Shown: piece by piece, positions 27,232 to 37,771 of the stretch
Layout: the number at the start of each line of letters is the position of its first letter
Numbering within the stretch: the first letter of the stretch is position 1
Assembly (NCBI RefSeq): GCF_017315725.1
Contig: NZ_JAFLRG010000001.1
Span: 372,001 to 436,000 of the forward strand
Length of the DNA: 64,000 nucleotides
Origin: Trinickia acidisoli
Lineage (GTDB): Bacteria; Pseudomonadota; Gammaproteobacteria; Burkholderiales; Burkholderiaceae
Reading direction: 5' to 3'
Position numbers and translations under genes: made by a program
The notes under the pieces: generated by a model
What the model saw: only the letters and a program-made list of their open reading frames with translations
What the model was told of the DNA's origin: nothing
Databases searched by the model: none

Positions 27232-27945
27232 ATGGCACGGCTCGCACGTCTCTACGTCCCAAAACAGCCGCAGCACGTCATCCTGCGCGGACTCGATCAG
27301 CAGCCCGCCTTCGTCGACGAGCAGGATTACGAGCTATTCGTCGATTGCTTGAAAGCCGCCTCGCGCGATCATCACCTAGAGGTTCATGCCTACGTCCTCA
27401 TGCCGGGCGCGGTGCAGTTGCTCGTCACGCCCAATGACGAGACGAGCTTGCCCAAAGCCATGCAGGCCGTAGGCCGTCGCTACGTGGCGCACTTCAACCG
27501 CCGATATGCTCGGCGCGGCACCCTCTGGGAGGGACGCTACCGCGCGACGGTCATCGAGGGCGAGCGCTACTTCCTGCTCGCGAGCCGCGTCATCGAGTTG
27601 TGTCCCTTGCGGGCCCAACTCGTCGGCGCAGCGGAAGACTATCGATGGTCGAGCTACCGGCATCACATCGGGCTGACCGTCGATAGCCTCGTGACCGACC
27701 ATCCGCTCTATTGGTCGCTCGGCAACACACCGTTCGAAAGGCAGCGCGCCTACAAGGAACTGTGCGAGCAACCGCTCGACGAGCGCGAGGCCAACGAACT
27801 CCAGCAAGCCACGCTCAAGGGCTGGGTGCTCGGCGGCGACTCGTATCGCGAGTGGGCCGCGCGGGCGGCGAACCGGCGCGTGTCGCCGCTGCCGCGCGGC
27901 CGGCCCAAGAAAGTGCGGGAGACGCCTCAAACGCCTCAACAGTAG
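27232..27945 (+). CDS. REP-associated/Y1-type transposase relative lacking catalytic residues
   Basis: The 237-residue product has the fold marks of the Y1_Tnp group (REP-associated tyrosine transposases): MARLARLYVP at the start, RRYARRGTLWEGRYRATVI, and IELCPLRAQLV followed by DYRWSSYRHHIG. The metal-binding HUH motif, normally MPNHVHLLV, reads MPGAVQLLV, so both histidines are lost (A60, Q62). The usual RYIELNP reads RVIELCP, so the catalytic tyrosine is V120. The C-terminus is basic (RGRPKKV). It is intact, has its own terminator and no flanking insertion-sequence ends. It is probably a domesticated nucleic-acid-binding protein, though the function is unknown. Confidence 0.82.
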   Translation: MARLARLYVPKQPQHVILRGLDQQPAFVDEQDYELFVDCLKAASRDHHLEVHAYVLMPGAVQLLVTPNDETSLPKAMQAVGRRYVAHFNRRYARRGTLWEGRYRATVIEGERYFLLASRVIELCPLRAQLVGAAEDYRWSSYRHHIGLTVDSLVTDHPLYWSLGNTPFERQRAYKELCEQPLDEREANELQQATLKGWVLGGDSYREWAARAANRRVSPLPRGRPKKVRETPQTPQQ

Positions 27946-28012
27946 CACGGCATGCGCGATAAAGTCGGACGAAAGCGTTCGCCCGGCTTCGCTCTTGCAT
28001 GGGGCGCAAACG

Positions 28013-28040
28013 ACGGCACCCGGCGGTGCCGTTTTTGTTT
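28013..28040 (+). terminator. Rho-independent terminator after the transposase-like gene
   Basis: ACGGCACC at 28013-28020 pairs perfectly with GGTGCCGT at 28025-28032 around a CGGC loop and runs into TTTTGTTT. It ends the transposase-like transcript before the gltB promoter region. Confidence 0.85.
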
Positions 28041-28120
28041 GCCCCATATTGATGCGACCCCAATAAATAGGCACAAAATCGATGCGCCCTGTTTAATAGG
28101 GTCTTATCATCACATTTTGT

Positions 28121-28150
28121 TTGCTATTCCTTTGATTCGTCGCGTATATT
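28121..28150 (+). promoter_or_regulatory. Predicted gltB promoter
   Basis: TTGCTA at 28121-28126 and TATATT at 28145-28150 are separated by 18 bases. Transcription would begin near 28157 and leave a leader of about 175 bases before the gltB start. Other parts of the 388-base gap between 27946 and 28333 hold the terminator above and the structured leader below. Confidence 0.45.
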
Positions 28151-28156
28151 CCGATT

Positions 28157-28333
28157 TCCGGCGGACGCCCGAGCCATAAGCTCGGTCTGCCGACGCGGTG
28201 CCTCCCATCCCCCGGCCATACGCGACAAGTGCAGTACTCGATGCGAACCGCCTTTAGCGCTGCGATTCGCGCCGAATACTGCACTCAACCTCATGCGAAC
28301 GGCCGCTACGGCCTCTGATAGACGGTGTCCCCT
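28157..28333 (+). promoter_or_regulatory. Structured 5' leader of gltB with a long imperfect hairpin
   Basis: Three hairpins lie in the leader. CCGAGC/GCTCGG closes a five-base loop at 28169-28185. A long one runs from AGTGCAGTACTCG (28228-28240) to CGAATACTGCACT (28273-28285), with a single C-A mismatch and an inner GCGAA/TTCGC stem. GGCCG/CGGCC closes 28301-28313. The long dyad could be an operator in DNA or a regulatory structure in RNA. I do not match it to a known riboswitch. Confidence 0.5.
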
Positions 28334-31300
28334 ATGAACGACCAACAACCGATCCATTCGGTCCCCGCCGCCCAAGGTCTGTACGACCCAACGAACGAGC
28401 ACGATGCCTGCGGCGTCGGCTTTGTCGCCCATATCAAGGGCCAGAAGAGCCACGGCATCATTCAGCAAGGTCTGAAGATTCTGGAGAATCTCGATCACCG
28501 GGGCGCCGTCGGTGCCGATCCGCTGATGGGCGACGGCGCGGGCATCTTGATTCAGATCCCCGACGCGTTCTATCGCGAAGAGATGGCGCGCCAGGGCGTG
28601 ACGTTGCCGCCGGCCGGCGAGTACGGCGTCGGCATGATCTTTTTGCCGAAGGAGCACGCGTCGCGTTTGGCCTGCGAGCAGGAACTCGAGCGGACGGTGA
28701 AGGCGGAAGGGCAGGTGGTGCTCGGCTGGCGCGACGTGCCCGTCGACCACGCGATGCCGATTTCCCCGGCCGTGAAGGCGACCGAGCCCGTGATCCGCGA
28801 GATCTTCATCGGCCGCGGCCGCGACATCATGGTGACCGACGCGCTCGAGCGCAAGCTCTACGTGATCCGCAAGACGGCGAGCCACCGCATTCAGGCGCTC
28901 AAGCTCAAGCACGGCAAGGAGTACTTCGTGCCGTCGATGTCGGCGCGCACGGTCGTCTACAAGGGGCTGCTGCTGGCGGGGCAAGTGGGCGTCTACTACC
29001 GCGACTTGCAGGACGAGCGCGTGGTCTCGGCGCTTGCGCTCGTGCACCAGCGCTTTTCGACGAACACGTTCCCGGCGTGGGAACTCGCGCACCCGTACCG
29101 GATGATCGCCCACAACGGCGAGATCAACACCGTCAAGGGCAACGTCAACTGGCTCAACGCGCGCACGGGCGCGATCGCGAGCGCCGTGCTCGGCGACGAT
29201 CTGCCCAAGCTGTGGCCGTTGATCTACCCGGGCCAATCCGATACCGCATCGTTCGACAACTGTCTCGAGCTGCTCGTGATGGCGGGCTACCCGCTCGTGC
29301 ACGCGATGATGATGATGATTCCCGAGGCGTGGGAGCAGCACACGCTGATGGACGAGAACCGTCGCGCGTTCTACGAGTACCACGCCGCGATGATGGAGCC
29401 GTGGGACGGCCCCGCCGCGATCGCGTTCACCGACGGCCGTCAGATCGGCGCGACGCTCGACCGTAACGGGCTGCGTCCGGCGCGCTACATCATCACCGAG
29501 GACGATCTCGTCATCATGGCGTCGGAATCGGGCGTGCTGCCGATTCCCGAATCGAAGATCGTCAAGAAGTGGCGCCTCCAGCCGGGCAAGATGTTCCTCA
29601 TCGACATGGAACACGGCCGCATCATCGGCGACAAGGAACTGAAGGACAACCTCGCGAACGCGAAGCCGTACAAGAGCTGGATCGACGCCGTGCGCATCAA
29701 GCTCGACGAGATCGAGCCGAAGGCCGAGGACGTCGCGACCGAGCGCCGTGAGGCAGCGGCGCTGCTCGATCGCCAGCAGGCGTTCGGCTATACGCAAGAG
29801 GACGTGAAGTTCTTGATGGCGCCGATGGCGCAGCAAGGCGAGGAGGCGATCGGCTCGATGGGCAACGATTCGCCGCTCGCCGTGATGTCGAACAAGAACA
29901 AGACGCTCTACCACTACTTCAAGCAACTTTTCGCACAGGTCACGAATCCGCCGATCGACCCGATCCGCGAGAACATGGTGATGTCGCTCGTCTCGTTCGT
30001 CGGCCCGAAGCCGAACCTGCTCGACACGAACAACATCAACCCGCCGATGCGGCTCGAAGTGTCGCAGCCGGTGCTCGACTTCAAGGACATCGCGAAGATC
30101 CGCGCGATCGATCAGTACACGGGCGGCAAGTTCAGCTCCTACGAGCTCAACATCTGCTATCCCGTCGCCTGGGGCAAGGAAGGGATCGAGGCGCGGCTCG
30201 CGTCGCTGTGCGCCGAGGCCGTCGATGCGGTCAAGTCCGGCTACAACATGCTGATTGTTTCCGATCGCCGCACCGACCGTGACAACGTCGCGATTCCCGC
30301 GCTGCTCGCCACGGCCGCGATTCACACGCACCTCGTCTCGCAAGGGCTGCGCACGAGCACGGGCCTCGTCGTCGAAACAGGTTCGGCGCGCGAGGTTCAC
30401 CACTTCGCGCTGCTCGCAGGCTACGGTGCGGAAGCGGTGCACCCGTATCTGGCGATGGAAACGCTCGCGCAAATGGCGCACGGGCTCAAGGGCGATCTCT
30501 CGCCCGAGAAGGCCGTCTACCACTTCACGAAGGCGGTCGGCAAGGGCCTGCAGAAGGTCATGTCGAAGATGGGCATCTCGACCTACATGTCCTACACGGG
30601 TGCGCAGATCTTCGAAGCGGTCGGGCTGGCCGGCGATCTCGTCGAGAAGTACTTCAGGGGCACGGCCTCGAAGGTGGGCGGCATCGGCCTTTTCGACGTG
30701 GCCGAGGAAGCGATTCGCCTGCACCGCGAAGCGTTCGGCGACAGCCCGGTGCTCGCGAACATGCTCGACGCCGGCGGCGAGTACGCCTATCGCGTGCGCG
30801 GCGAGGACCATATGTGGACGCCCGACGCGATCGCCAAGCTCCAGCATTCGACGCGCAGCAACTCGTACCAGACCTACAAGGAATACGCGCACTTGATCAA
30901 CGATCAGACGCGTCGTCACATGACGTTCCGCGGCCTGTTCGAGTTCAAGGTCGAGCCGACGAAGGCGATCGCTCTGGACGAAGTCGAATCGGCCAAGGAC
31001 ATCGTCAAGCGCTTCGCGACGGGCGCGATGTCGCTCGGCTCGATCAGCACCGAAGCGCACGCGACGCTCGCGGTCGCGATGAACCGCATCGGCGGCAAGT
31101 CGAACACGGGCGAGGGCGGCGAGGACGAAAACCGCTATCGCAACGAGCTGCGCGGCATCCCGATCAAGAACGGCGACACGCTCGCTTCCGTGATCGGTCC
31201 TGAAGTGGTGCGCGACATTGCGCTCAAGGACGGCGATTCGCTGCGCTCGAAGATCAAGCAGGTGGCATCGGGCCGCTTCGGCGTGACGGCCGAGTATCTG

Positions 31301-33034
31301 GCCTCGGCCGACCAGATCCAGATCAAGATGGCGCAAGGCGCGAAGCCTGGCGAAGGCGGTCAGTTGCCGGGCCACAAGGTGTCCGAATACATCGGCAAGC
31401 TGCGCTACTCGGTGCCGGGCGTCGGCCTGATTTCGCCGCCGCCGCACCACGACATCTATTCGATCGAGGACTTGGCGCAGCTCATCCACGATCTGAAGAA
31501 CGTCAATCCGGTTTCGAGCATTTCGGTGAAGCTCGTCTCCGAAGTGGGCGTCGGCACGGTGGCCGCGGGCGTTGCCAAGGCGAAGGCCGATCACGTCGTG
31601 ATCGCCGGCCATGACGGCGGCACGGGCGCATCGCCCTTGTCGTCGGTCAAGCATGCCGGCACGCCGTGGGAACTCGGTCTTGCCGAGACGCAGCAGACGC
31701 TCGTGCTGAACCGCCTGCGCGGCCGTATCCGCGTGCAGGCCGACGGTCAGATGAAGACGGGCCGCGACGTCGTCATCGGCGCGCTGCTGGGCGCCGACGA
31801 GTTCGGCTTCGCGACGGCTCCGCTCGTCGTCGAGGGCTGCATCATGATGCGCAAGTGTCATCTGAATACCTGCCCCGTCGGCGTCGCAACGCAAGATCCG
31901 GTGCTGCGCGCGCGGTTCCAGGGCCAGCCCGAGCACGTCGTCAACTACTTCTTCTTCGTAGCCGAGGAAGTGCGCGAAATCATGGCGCAGCTCGGTATTC
32001 GCAAGTTCGAAGACCTCATCGGTCGCGCGGACCTGCTCGACATGAAGAAGGGCATCGAGCATTGGAAGGCGAAGGGACTCGACTTCACGAACGTCTTCTA
32101 TCAGCCGCAGGTGGCGAACGAAGTCGCGCGCAAGCACGTCGAGGAGCAGGATCACGGCCTGTCGCGCGCGCTCGATCACACGCTCATCGAGAAGGCGCGC
32201 GCCGCGATCGAGAACGCCGAGCACGTCTCGTTCATTCAGCCCGTGCGCAACGTCAACCGCAGCGTCGGCGCGATGCTCTCGGGCGTGATCGCGAAGAAGC
32301 ACGGCCATGACGGGCTGCCCGACGACTCGATCCACATCCAGTTGAAGGGCACGGCGGGGCAGAGCTTCGGTGCGTTCCTCGCGCGCGGCGTGACGCTCGA
32401 TCTCGTCGGCGACGGCAACGACTATGTCGGCAAGGGGCTTTCGGGCGGGCGCATCATCATCCGCCCGACGAACGACTTTCGCGGCAAGTCGGAAGAAAAC
32501 ATCATCTGCGGCAATACGGTGATGTACGGGGCGCTCGAAGGCGAAGCGTATCTGCGCGGCGTGGCGGGCGAGCGCTTCTGCGTGCGCAACTCGGGGGCGA
32601 GTGCCGTCGTCGAGGGCACGGGCGATCACGGCTGCGAATACATGACGGGCGGCACCGTCGTCGTGCTCGGCGAGACCGGCCGCAACTTCGCGGCGGGCAT
32701 GTCGGGCGGCGTGGCGTTCATCTACGATGCCGACGGCACGTTCGCGAGCAAGTGCAACAAGGCGATGGTGGCGCTCGAGCCCGTGCTGCAGCAGGCCGAG
32801 CAAGAGCGCACGGTCGATCGCGGGTTGTGGCACCTCGACCTGACCGACGAAGCGGTGCTCAAGGGCCTCGTCGAGCGGCACTTCCAGTTCACGGGTTCGC
32901 CGCGCGCAAAGGCGCTGCTCGAGAACTGGGACGCGTCGCGCCGGCAGTTCGTCAAGGTCTTCCCGACCGAGTACAAGCGCGCGCTCGGCGAGTTGGCTGC
33001 CAAGAAGGCCGCCAAGGAGGCGATGGCCGCCTAA
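28334..33034 (+). CDS. gltB: Glutamate synthase large subunit
   Basis: GltB makes glutamate from glutamine and 2-oxoglutarate with electrons from GltD. The 1566-residue product has full length. The N-terminal class II glutamine amidotransferase begins at the nucleophile C26 ([10 protein letters not shown]) after a 25-residue propeptide that is cleaved. The central domain and the FMN-binding synthase domain follow, with [29 protein letters not shown] and [13 protein letters not shown], then the 3Fe-4S cysteines in [17 protein letters not shown]. The C-terminal beta-helix (GXXG repeats) includes SGGRIIIRP and GMSGGVAF. The ATG at 28334 is preferred to GTG 28325. A 1693-codon opposite-strand frame over it is a shadow. 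Confidence 0.97.
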   Translation: MNDQQPIHSVPAAQGLYDPTNEHDACGVGFVAHIKGQKSHGIIQQGLKILENLDHRGAVGADPLMGDGAGILIQIPDAFYREEMARQGVTLPPAGEYGVGMIFLPKEHASRLACEQELERTVKAEGQVVLGWRDVPVDHAMPISPAVKATEPVIREIFIGRGRDIMVTDALERKLYVIRKTASHRIQALKLKHGKEYFVPSMSARTVVYKGLLLAGQVGVYYRDLQDERVVSALALVHQRFSTNTFPAWELAHPYRMIAHNGEINTVKGNVNWLNARTGAIASAVLGDDLPKLWPLIYPGQSDTASFDNCLELLVMAGYPLVHAMMMMIPEAWEQHTLMDENRRAFYEYHAAMMEPWDGPAAIAFTDGRQIGATLDRNGLRPARYIITEDDLVIMASESGVLPIPESKIVKKWRLQPGKMFLIDMEHGRIIGDKELKDNLANAKPYKSWIDAVRIKLDEIEPKAEDVATERREAAALLDRQQAFGYTQEDVKFLMAPMAQQGEEAIGSMGNDSPLAVMSNKNKTLYHYFKQLFAQVTNPPIDPIRENMVMSLVSFVGPKPNLLDTNNINPPMRLEVSQPVLDFKDIAKIRAIDQYTGGKFSSYELNICYPVAWGKEGIEARLASLCAEAVDAVKSGYNMLIVSDRRTDRDNVAIPALLATAAIHTHLVSQGLRTSTGLVVETGSAREVHHFALLAGYGAEAVHPYLAMETLAQMAHGLKGDLSPEKAVYHFTKAVGKGLQKVMSKMGISTYMSYTGAQIFEAVGLAGDLVEKYFRGTASKVGGIGLFDVAEEAIRLHREAFGDSPVLANMLDAGGEYAYRVRGEDHMWTPDAIAKLQHSTRSNSYQTYKEYAHLINDQTRRHMTFRGLFEFKVEPTKAIALDEVESAKDIVKRFATGAMSLGSISTEAHATLAVAMNRIGGKSNTGEGGEDENRYRNELRGIPIKNGDTLASVIGPEVVRDIALKDGDSLRSKIKQVASGRFGVTAEYLASADQIQIKMAQGAKPGEGGQLPGHKVSEYIGKLRYSVPGVGLISPPPHHDIYSIEDLAQLIHDLKNVNPVSSISVKLVSEVGVGTVAAGVAKAKADHVVIAGHDGGTGASPLSSVKHAGTPWELGLAETQQTLVLNRLRGRIRVQADGQMKTGRDVVIGALLGADEFGFATAPLVVEGCIMMRKCHLNTCPVGVATQDPVLRARFQGQPEHVVNYFFFVAEEVREIMAQLGIRKFEDLIGRADLLDMKKGIEHWKAKGLDFTNVFYQPQVANEVARKHVEEQDHGLSRALDHTLIEKARAAIENAEHVSFIQPVRNVNRSVGAMLSGVIAKKHGHDGLPDDSIHIQLKGTAGQSFGAFLARGVTLDLVGDGNDYVGKGLSGGRIIIRPTNDFRGKSEENIICGNTVMYGALEGEAYLRGVAGERFCVRNSGASAVVEGTGDHGCEYMTGGTVVVLGETGRNFAAGMSGGVAFIYDADGTFASKCNKAMVALEPVLQQAEQERTVDRGLWHLDLTDEAVLKGLVERHFQFTGSPRAKALLENWDASRRQFVKVFPTEYKRALGELAAKKAAKEAMAA

Positions 33035-33197
33035 CGCTGGCGCGTGAAGCGACTGCCGCACGCAGGCGCCGCGCTCGTAAGACGCGCGCCCTGACATGAC
33101 CCCGCGGCCGGCGAAGCAGGCTGCGCGCTCGATTCGGATGCGCGCGCGACTTGCCGGCCCACCCCGATATCGACGATTTTGGAAAGAAGAGCACCTT

Positions 33198-34664
33198 ATG
33201 GGCAAGGCAACCGGTTTTCTCGAGTTTGAGCGCCGCCACGAGCACTACGAGGCCCCGCTCGCCCGCGTGAAGCACTACAAGGAATTCGTGCTCGCGCTTA
33301 CCGACGACGACGCGAAGATTCAAGGCGCGCGTTGCATGGACTGCGGCATCCCGTTCTGCAACAACGGCTGTCCCGTCAACAACGTCATTCCCGACTTCAA
33401 CGACCTCGTTTATCACCAGGACTGGCAGCGCGCGATCGACGTGCTCCATTCGACGAACAACTTCCCCGAGTTCACGGGCCGCATTTGCCCGGCGCCGTGC
33501 GAGGCGGCGTGCACGCTCGGGATCAACGCCGACCCCGTCGGCATCAAGTCGATCGAGCACGCGATCATCGACAAGGCCTGGAGCCAAGGCTGGGTCGTGC
33601 CCCAGCCGCCCAAGAAGAAGACGGGCAAGAAGATTGCCGTCGTGGGTTCCGGTCCCGCCGGCATGGCGGCTGCACAGCAGCTCGCGCGCGCCGGCCACGA
33701 GGTGACCGTGTTCGAGAAGAACGACCGGATCGGCGGCCTGCTGCGGTACGGCATCCCCGACTTCAAGCTCGAGAAGTGGCTGATCGACCGGCGCATGCGC
33801 CAGATGGAGGCCGAGGGCGTCACGTTCCGCACGAACGTGTTCATCGGCAAGGAGCCGCTGCCGGCGCACATCGGCAACACGGCGAAGGAAACGATCACGC
33901 CCGAGGCGCTCAAGGAGCAGTTCGACGCGGTCGTGATCGCGGGCGGCGCCGAGACGCCGCGCGATCTGCCGGTGCCAGGGCGCGAGCTCGCCGGTATCCA
34001 TTTCGCGATGGAGTTCTTGCCGCAGCAGAACAAGGTCAACGCCGGCGACAAAGTGGTCGATCAACTGCTCGCGAAGGGCAAGCACGTCGTCGTGATCGGC
34101 GGCGGCGATACGGGCTCGGACTGCGTCGGCACGTCGAACCGGCACGGCGCGAAGGGCGTGACGCAATTCGAGTTGCTGCCGCAGCCGCCCGAAGAGGAGA
34201 ACAAGCCTCTGGTCTGGCCGTATTGGCCGATCAAGCTGCGCACGTCGTCGTCGCATGAGGAAGGCTGCAGCCGCGACTGGTCGGTCGCGACCAAGCGCTT
34301 CGAAGGCAAGAACGGCAAAGTCGAGAAGCTCATCGCCGCGCGCGTCGAATGGAAGGACGGCAAGATACAGGAAGTGCCGGGCTCCGAGTTCGAAATCAAG
34401 GCCGACCTCGTGCTGCTCGCAATGGGCTTCACGCAGCCGGTCGCACCCGTGCTCGACGCCTTGCGCGTCGACAAGGATGCGCGCGGCAACGTGCGGGCAT
34501 CGACCGAGGGCGAGCGCGCCTACTACACGTCCGTCGACAAGGTGTTCGCGGCGGGCGACATGCGCCGCGGGCAATCGCTCGTCGTCTGGGCGATCCGCGA
34601 AGGCCGCCAATGCGCGCGCGCCGTCGATGCCTACTTGATGGGCAGTTCGGAGTTGCCGCGCTGA
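33198..34664 (+). CDS. gltD: Glutamate synthase small subunit
   Basis: GltD is the FAD and iron-sulfur subunit that takes electrons from NADPH for GltB. The 488-residue product has the cluster cysteines in [19 protein letters not shown] and [13 protein letters not shown], the FAD-binding [14 protein letters not shown] and the NADP-binding [15 protein letters not shown]. The ATG at 33198 gives the family-typical start [13 protein letters not shown]; an in-frame upstream start at 33096 is not supported. It follows gltB across a 163-base gap containing no gene. Confidence 0.97.
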   Translation: MGKATGFLEFERRHEHYEAPLARVKHYKEFVLALTDDDAKIQGARCMDCGIPFCNNGCPVNNVIPDFNDLVYHQDWQRAIDVLHSTNNFPEFTGRICPAPCEAACTLGINADPVGIKSIEHAIIDKAWSQGWVVPQPPKKKTGKKIAVVGSGPAGMAAAQQLARAGHEVTVFEKNDRIGGLLRYGIPDFKLEKWLIDRRMRQMEAEGVTFRTNVFIGKEPLPAHIGNTAKETITPEALKEQFDAVVIAGGAETPRDLPVPGRELAGIHFAMEFLPQQNKVNAGDKVVDQLLAKGKHVVVIGGGDTGSDCVGTSNRHGAKGVTQFELLPQPPEEENKPLVWPYWPIKLRTSSSHEEGCSRDWSVATKRFEGKNGKVEKLIAARVEWKDGKIQEVPGSEFEIKADLVLLAMGFTQPVAPVLDALRVDKDARGNVRASTEGERAYYTSVDKVFAAGDMRRGQSLVVWAIREGRQCARAVDAYLMGSSELPR

Positions 34665-34668
34665 TCGT

Positions 34669-35268
34669 ATGATTGCGCGCGAGGCCGTCGACGACGATTG
34701 GCATCGCTGCTTCATCGCGCTCGTGCCCGATGCGGTCACGCGCGATGCGTTGGCGGCGATGCCCGTCGGCACGGCCGCACGGCGTATCGGCGTCGACCAG
34801 CTTCATATGACGGTGGCGTTTCTCGGCAGCGTTCCACCCGAGCAGGGCGCGCAGCTTGCGGCGCGGTTGGGCTCGGTCGTGGCGCCGTTGCCGGCGCAAC
34901 GCGCTCAGTGCAGCGAATACTGGCCGAGCGCGGCGCATCCGCGGCTCGTGGTCGTGCCGTTTGCTGGGGAAGATGGGCTGGCCACGCTCGAAATGCGTGT
35001 GCGCGAGCTCGTCGCCGGGCTTGGCTTGCCGATCGACGATCATCGTCCTTTTCGGCCTCACATTACGCTGGCGCGCTTCGCTCGTTCGGCGCGGCCCGCG
35101 CGCGAAGCGGCCGTCGGCCGAGTGCGTTCCTCAGCCGGGTCGCCGCCCGACGCGGCGAGGCTCCAAGTCATTCCCCGTTTCGATACGCTGACGCTCTATT
35201 CGAGCACGCTCGCGCGGCACGGCGCGCGCTACCGTGCGCTCGCCTCGGTAGGCGTGCCGCCGGTTTGA
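34669..35268 (+). CDS. thpR: RNA 2',3'-cyclic phosphodiesterase (2H phosphoesterase)
   Basis: ThpR (LigT) opens 2',3'-cyclic RNA ends. The 199-residue product has both catalytic 2H motifs of the family, LHMTVAFLG and PHITLARFA, spaced by about 80 residues, and the starting CFIALVPDA strand. It begins four bases after the gltD stop and may be read through from that operon. The link to glutamate synthase is probably only positional. The natural RNA substrate is not known. Confidence 0.9.
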   Translation: MIAREAVDDDWHRCFIALVPDAVTRDALAAMPVGTAARRIGVDQLHMTVAFLGSVPPEQGAQLAARLGSVVAPLPAQRAQCSEYWPSAAHPRLVVVPFAGEDGLATLEMRVRELVAGLGLPIDDHRPFRPHITLARFARSARPAREAAVGRVRSSAGSPPDAARLQVIPRFDTLTLYSSTLARHGARYRALASVGVPPV

Positions 35269-35378
35269 TGCGCGGCACGGTTCGTCTGTCGGCGGCGCTC
35301 GCTTGCCTGTACCGCATAGCGGTTATTCATTCACCTTATCGCTGCCGAAACAGCATCGTCATGGACGCCCTTGCGTCT

Positions 35379-37142
35379 TTACGCGACGGCGCGCTCATCG
35401 GCGCGCGCGATGTCGAGCACATGCTCGTGCATTGCAACGAGCGATTCACGGTGGGCCACGCTGACGATCGCCGTGCCCGGCAGCCGGTCGACGAGCAAGC
35501 GGTAAACGTGCGCTTCGTTCGCGGGATCGAGCGCACTCGTCGCTTCGTCGAGGAACAGGAAGTCGGGCTTGTGCAGTAGCGCGCGCGCGGCGGCCAGGCG
35601 TTGCTGCTCGCCCGGAGACAGCACGCGCGTCCAATGTGCCGATTCGGTCAGACGCTCCACGTAGTCATCGAGGCGACAGGCGCGCAGTGCATCGGCGCAG
35701 GCTTCGTCGGAGAACGCATCGCCCGGTGACGGATAGGTGAGCGCTGCCTTGAGCGTGCCGATCGGCAAATAGCTCTGCTGCGGCACGAACATCGTGCGGG
35801 CGCCCACCGGTGCGTCGATGGCGCCGTCGCCGAACGGCCAGAGCCCGGCGAACGCGCGCAGCAGCGTGCTCTTGCCGGCGCCGGACGGGCCGCGCACGAG
35901 CCAGCGCGAGCCTGGCTTCACGGTGACGTTGGCGATCGAGGCAAGCGGCGTGCCGTTGGGTAGTGCGAGTTGCAGGTCGTTCGTCGTGAGCGTGTTCGCA
36001 TCGACGTAATGCAGATTGATGCCGCCGTGCTCGGTAGCGGGCGACACCGATTCGCGCAGATGCGGGCTTTGGATCACGCGGCCGAATTCACGCAGACGAT
36101 TGACGGTGGCACGCCATTCGACGAGCGACGAGTAATTGTTGATGAACCAGGAGAACGAATTGCTGACGGTGCTGAAAGCGTCCGCGATCTGCATCAGCAC
36201 GCCGAAGGTGAAGGCGCCCGCGAAGTATCGAGGAGACGCGACCAACGTAGGGAAGATGATGGCTGCCTGTCCGTAAAAGATCGATGCGAAATTCAGGCGG
36301 CGCGTGTACTTCATGACGCGCCACCAATTATCGCGAATCCGCGCGAAAACATTCAGCGCGCTGCCTTCTTCGGTCCGCATGCCGTCGTACAGCGCAATCT
36401 GTTCGGAGTTTTCGCGCAGGCGGATGAGCCCGAAGCGGAAGTCTGCTTCAACGCGTTGTTGCTGGTAGGTGATCGAAACGAGCGGGTGAGCCACCTTATG
36501 AATCACATAGGACCCGGCGATCGCGTAGATGGCGGCTACCCACACCATATAGCCCGGTATCGTCCAGCTCGCGCCGGCGAGCTTGAGCGTCAGCGGGCCG
36601 GCGATGGTCCAAAGGATTGTAATGAACGAGAACAGCGTGACGATCGTCGACAGGATGCCGAGCGAGAGCTCGAGCGTGTTCGAGGCGAACGATTGAAGAT
36701 CGTCGCTGATCCGCTGGTCGGGGTTGTCGGCCAGCCGATCGCGCTCGATGCGATAGAACGCGCGTTCGCCTAGCCATGCTCGCAGATACCGGTTGGTCAG
36801 CCACTGGCGCCAGCGGAACTCGAGCATCTGACGCAGGTAGACGCGATAAACAGCCAGGGTGATGAAGATGAAGGCCGCGATGACGAACAGCGTGAGCTGA
36901 CGCCAGAATTGCGGAACGTCTTTCGACACCAGTGCATTGTTGAACTTCGCGGACCACTGGTTGAACCAAACGTTGATCGCGACGATGACCAGATTGATGA
37001 CGATGATCGTCACCAGCAAGCCCCAGGCGGCTTTCCAGTCCTCCGATACCCAGTACGGCTTGATGAGGCCCCAGGCCGAGGCCGAAAGGGTGGGGGACGG
37101 CGAGTCGTCGCGCGCAGGGACGGGGGTGAGGGACGCAGTCAT
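35379..37142 (-). CDS. SbmA/YddA-type ABC transporter, fused permease and ATPase
   Basis: The 587-residue product joins an N-terminal membrane domain of about six segments (residues 40-330; ABC_membrane_2 type, with FRWRQWLTNRYLRAWL and NPDQRISDDLQSF) to an ATPase domain. The ATPase carries Walker A RGPSGAGKSTLL, signature LSPGEQQRLAAARALL and Walker B FLFLDEATSALD. This matches the YddA/BacA-related family annotated for transport of vitamin B12, bleomycin or antimicrobial peptides. The actual substrate cannot be read from sequence. It converges with thpR and diverges from the thiamine operon. Confidence 0.88.
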   Translation of the reverse strand: MTASLTPVPARDDSPSPTLSASAWGLIKPYWVSEDWKAAWGLLVTIIVINLVIVAINVWFNQWSAKFNNALVSKDVPQFWRQLTLFVIAAFIFITLAVYRVYLRQMLEFRWRQWLTNRYLRAWLGERAFYRIERDRLADNPDQRISDDLQSFASNTLELSLGILSTIVTLFSFITILWTIAGPLTLKLAGASWTIPGYMVWVAAIYAIAGSYVIHKVAHPLVSITYQQQRVEADFRFGLIRLRENSEQIALYDGMRTEEGSALNVFARIRDNWWRVMKYTRRLNFASIFYGQAAIIFPTLVASPRYFAGAFTFGVLMQIADAFSTVSNSFSWFINNYSSLVEWRATVNRLREFGRVIQSPHLRESVSPATEHGGINLHYVDANTLTTNDLQLALPNGTPLASIANVTVKPGSRWLVRGPSGAGKSTLLRAFAGLWPFGDGAIDAPVGARTMFVPQQSYLPIGTLKAALTYPSPGDAFSDEACADALRACRLDDYVERLTESAHWTRVLSPGEQQRLAAARALLHKPDFLFLDEATSALDPANEAHVYRLLVDRLPGTAIVSVAHRESLVAMHEHVLDIARADERAVA

Positions 37143-37462
37143 AGGGGTTCCGAACGGTGTTTCCGAATCAGGTGCGCGACTCGACGACAGGGGCGCGCGC
37201 CTCGATGTCTTGTCGCCGCGGATTGTTGCGCGAGCCTCTTAAACGAGCCTTAACGAGTCTTTACGGCCAACCGCGCTCATTGCCCATCGCTTAGCGCCGC
37301 ACCGTGCTCGAAAGCAGGCCATGTGCCGCACTGGCAAGGGACGTGATCGGCGTGCCGTGATCGGACATTGTGCCAGAGAGCGACGCGGCGCCCTTCCGCA
37401 CGCGTGCGACGATGGGAGAAAAAAAGGGCGCGCTCATTGCGGTGCGGCCGCTCGTCGCGCGT
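37143..37462. other. Intergenic region between ABC exporter and thi promoter
   Basis: This 320-base divergent gap must hold the leftward promoter of the ABC exporter gene, but I see no convincing -35/-10 pair there. Short open frames are present in several phases, none with a recognisable product. No repeats or hairpins with T runs were seen. Confidence 0.5.
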
Positions 37463-37492
37463 TTGCGGGCGCTCGGTCTTTTATGGTCTAAT
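37463..37492 (+). promoter_or_regulatory. Predicted promoter of the thi operon
   Basis: TTGCGG at 37463-37468 and TCTAAT at 37487-37492 are 18 bases apart, and the -10 is preceded by TGG (extended -10). Transcription would begin near 37499, just before the riboswitch. Confidence 0.55.
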
Positions 37493-37501
37493 GGCCGACG
37501 A

Positions 37502-37618
37502 CGAAACAGGGGTGCTTCGCACTGTTGCAGGTGGCTCGTACGACGTTTGCCGTACTAGCGCGAGGCTGAGAGAGACCCTTCGCACCCGATCCGGGTAATA
37601 CCGGCGCGGGAAGTTTCG
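37502..37618 (+). promoter_or_regulatory. TPP riboswitch (THI element)
   Basis: The thi-box hallmarks are present in order: ACAGGGGTGC at 37506-37515, GGCTGAGA at 37564-37571 followed by ACCCTTCG, then CACCCGATCCGGGTAATACC at 37583-37602. The P1 stem is CGAAAC (37502-37507) with GTTTCG (37613-37618). Binding of thiamine pyrophosphate would lower expression of thiO-thiS-thiG-thiE downstream. It is 154 bases before the thiO start. Confidence 0.95.
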
Positions 37619-37698
37619 GGAACGCTTTGCGTTGGACGCCGCTTTCGCGGGTCGTCCTCCCCGCCGGGCTCCGCTCGCGTCTTGTCGACGCCGCGCGC

Positions 37699-37728
37699 CC
37701 GGCCGGCCTCACCGGCCGGTTTCGTCCT
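37699..37728 (+). terminator. Candidate riboswitch-controlled terminator
   Basis: CCGGCCGG at 37699-37706 pairs perfectly with CCGGCCGG at 37712-37719, followed by TTTCGTCCTTG. The T run is weak, but the position between riboswitch and thiO suits an expression platform. Confidence 0.4.
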
Positions 37729-37771
37729 TGTGTACGTGCGCTCGCTTGGCCGTACGAAAAGGATCGATCCG

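Noticed and set aside
28124..33205. A 1693-codon open frame on the minus strand over gltB
   Set aside because: It is antisense to gltB, is dominated by Arg, His, Asp and Leu as expected for a GC-rich shadow frame, and has no recognisable domain; gltB is unambiguous.
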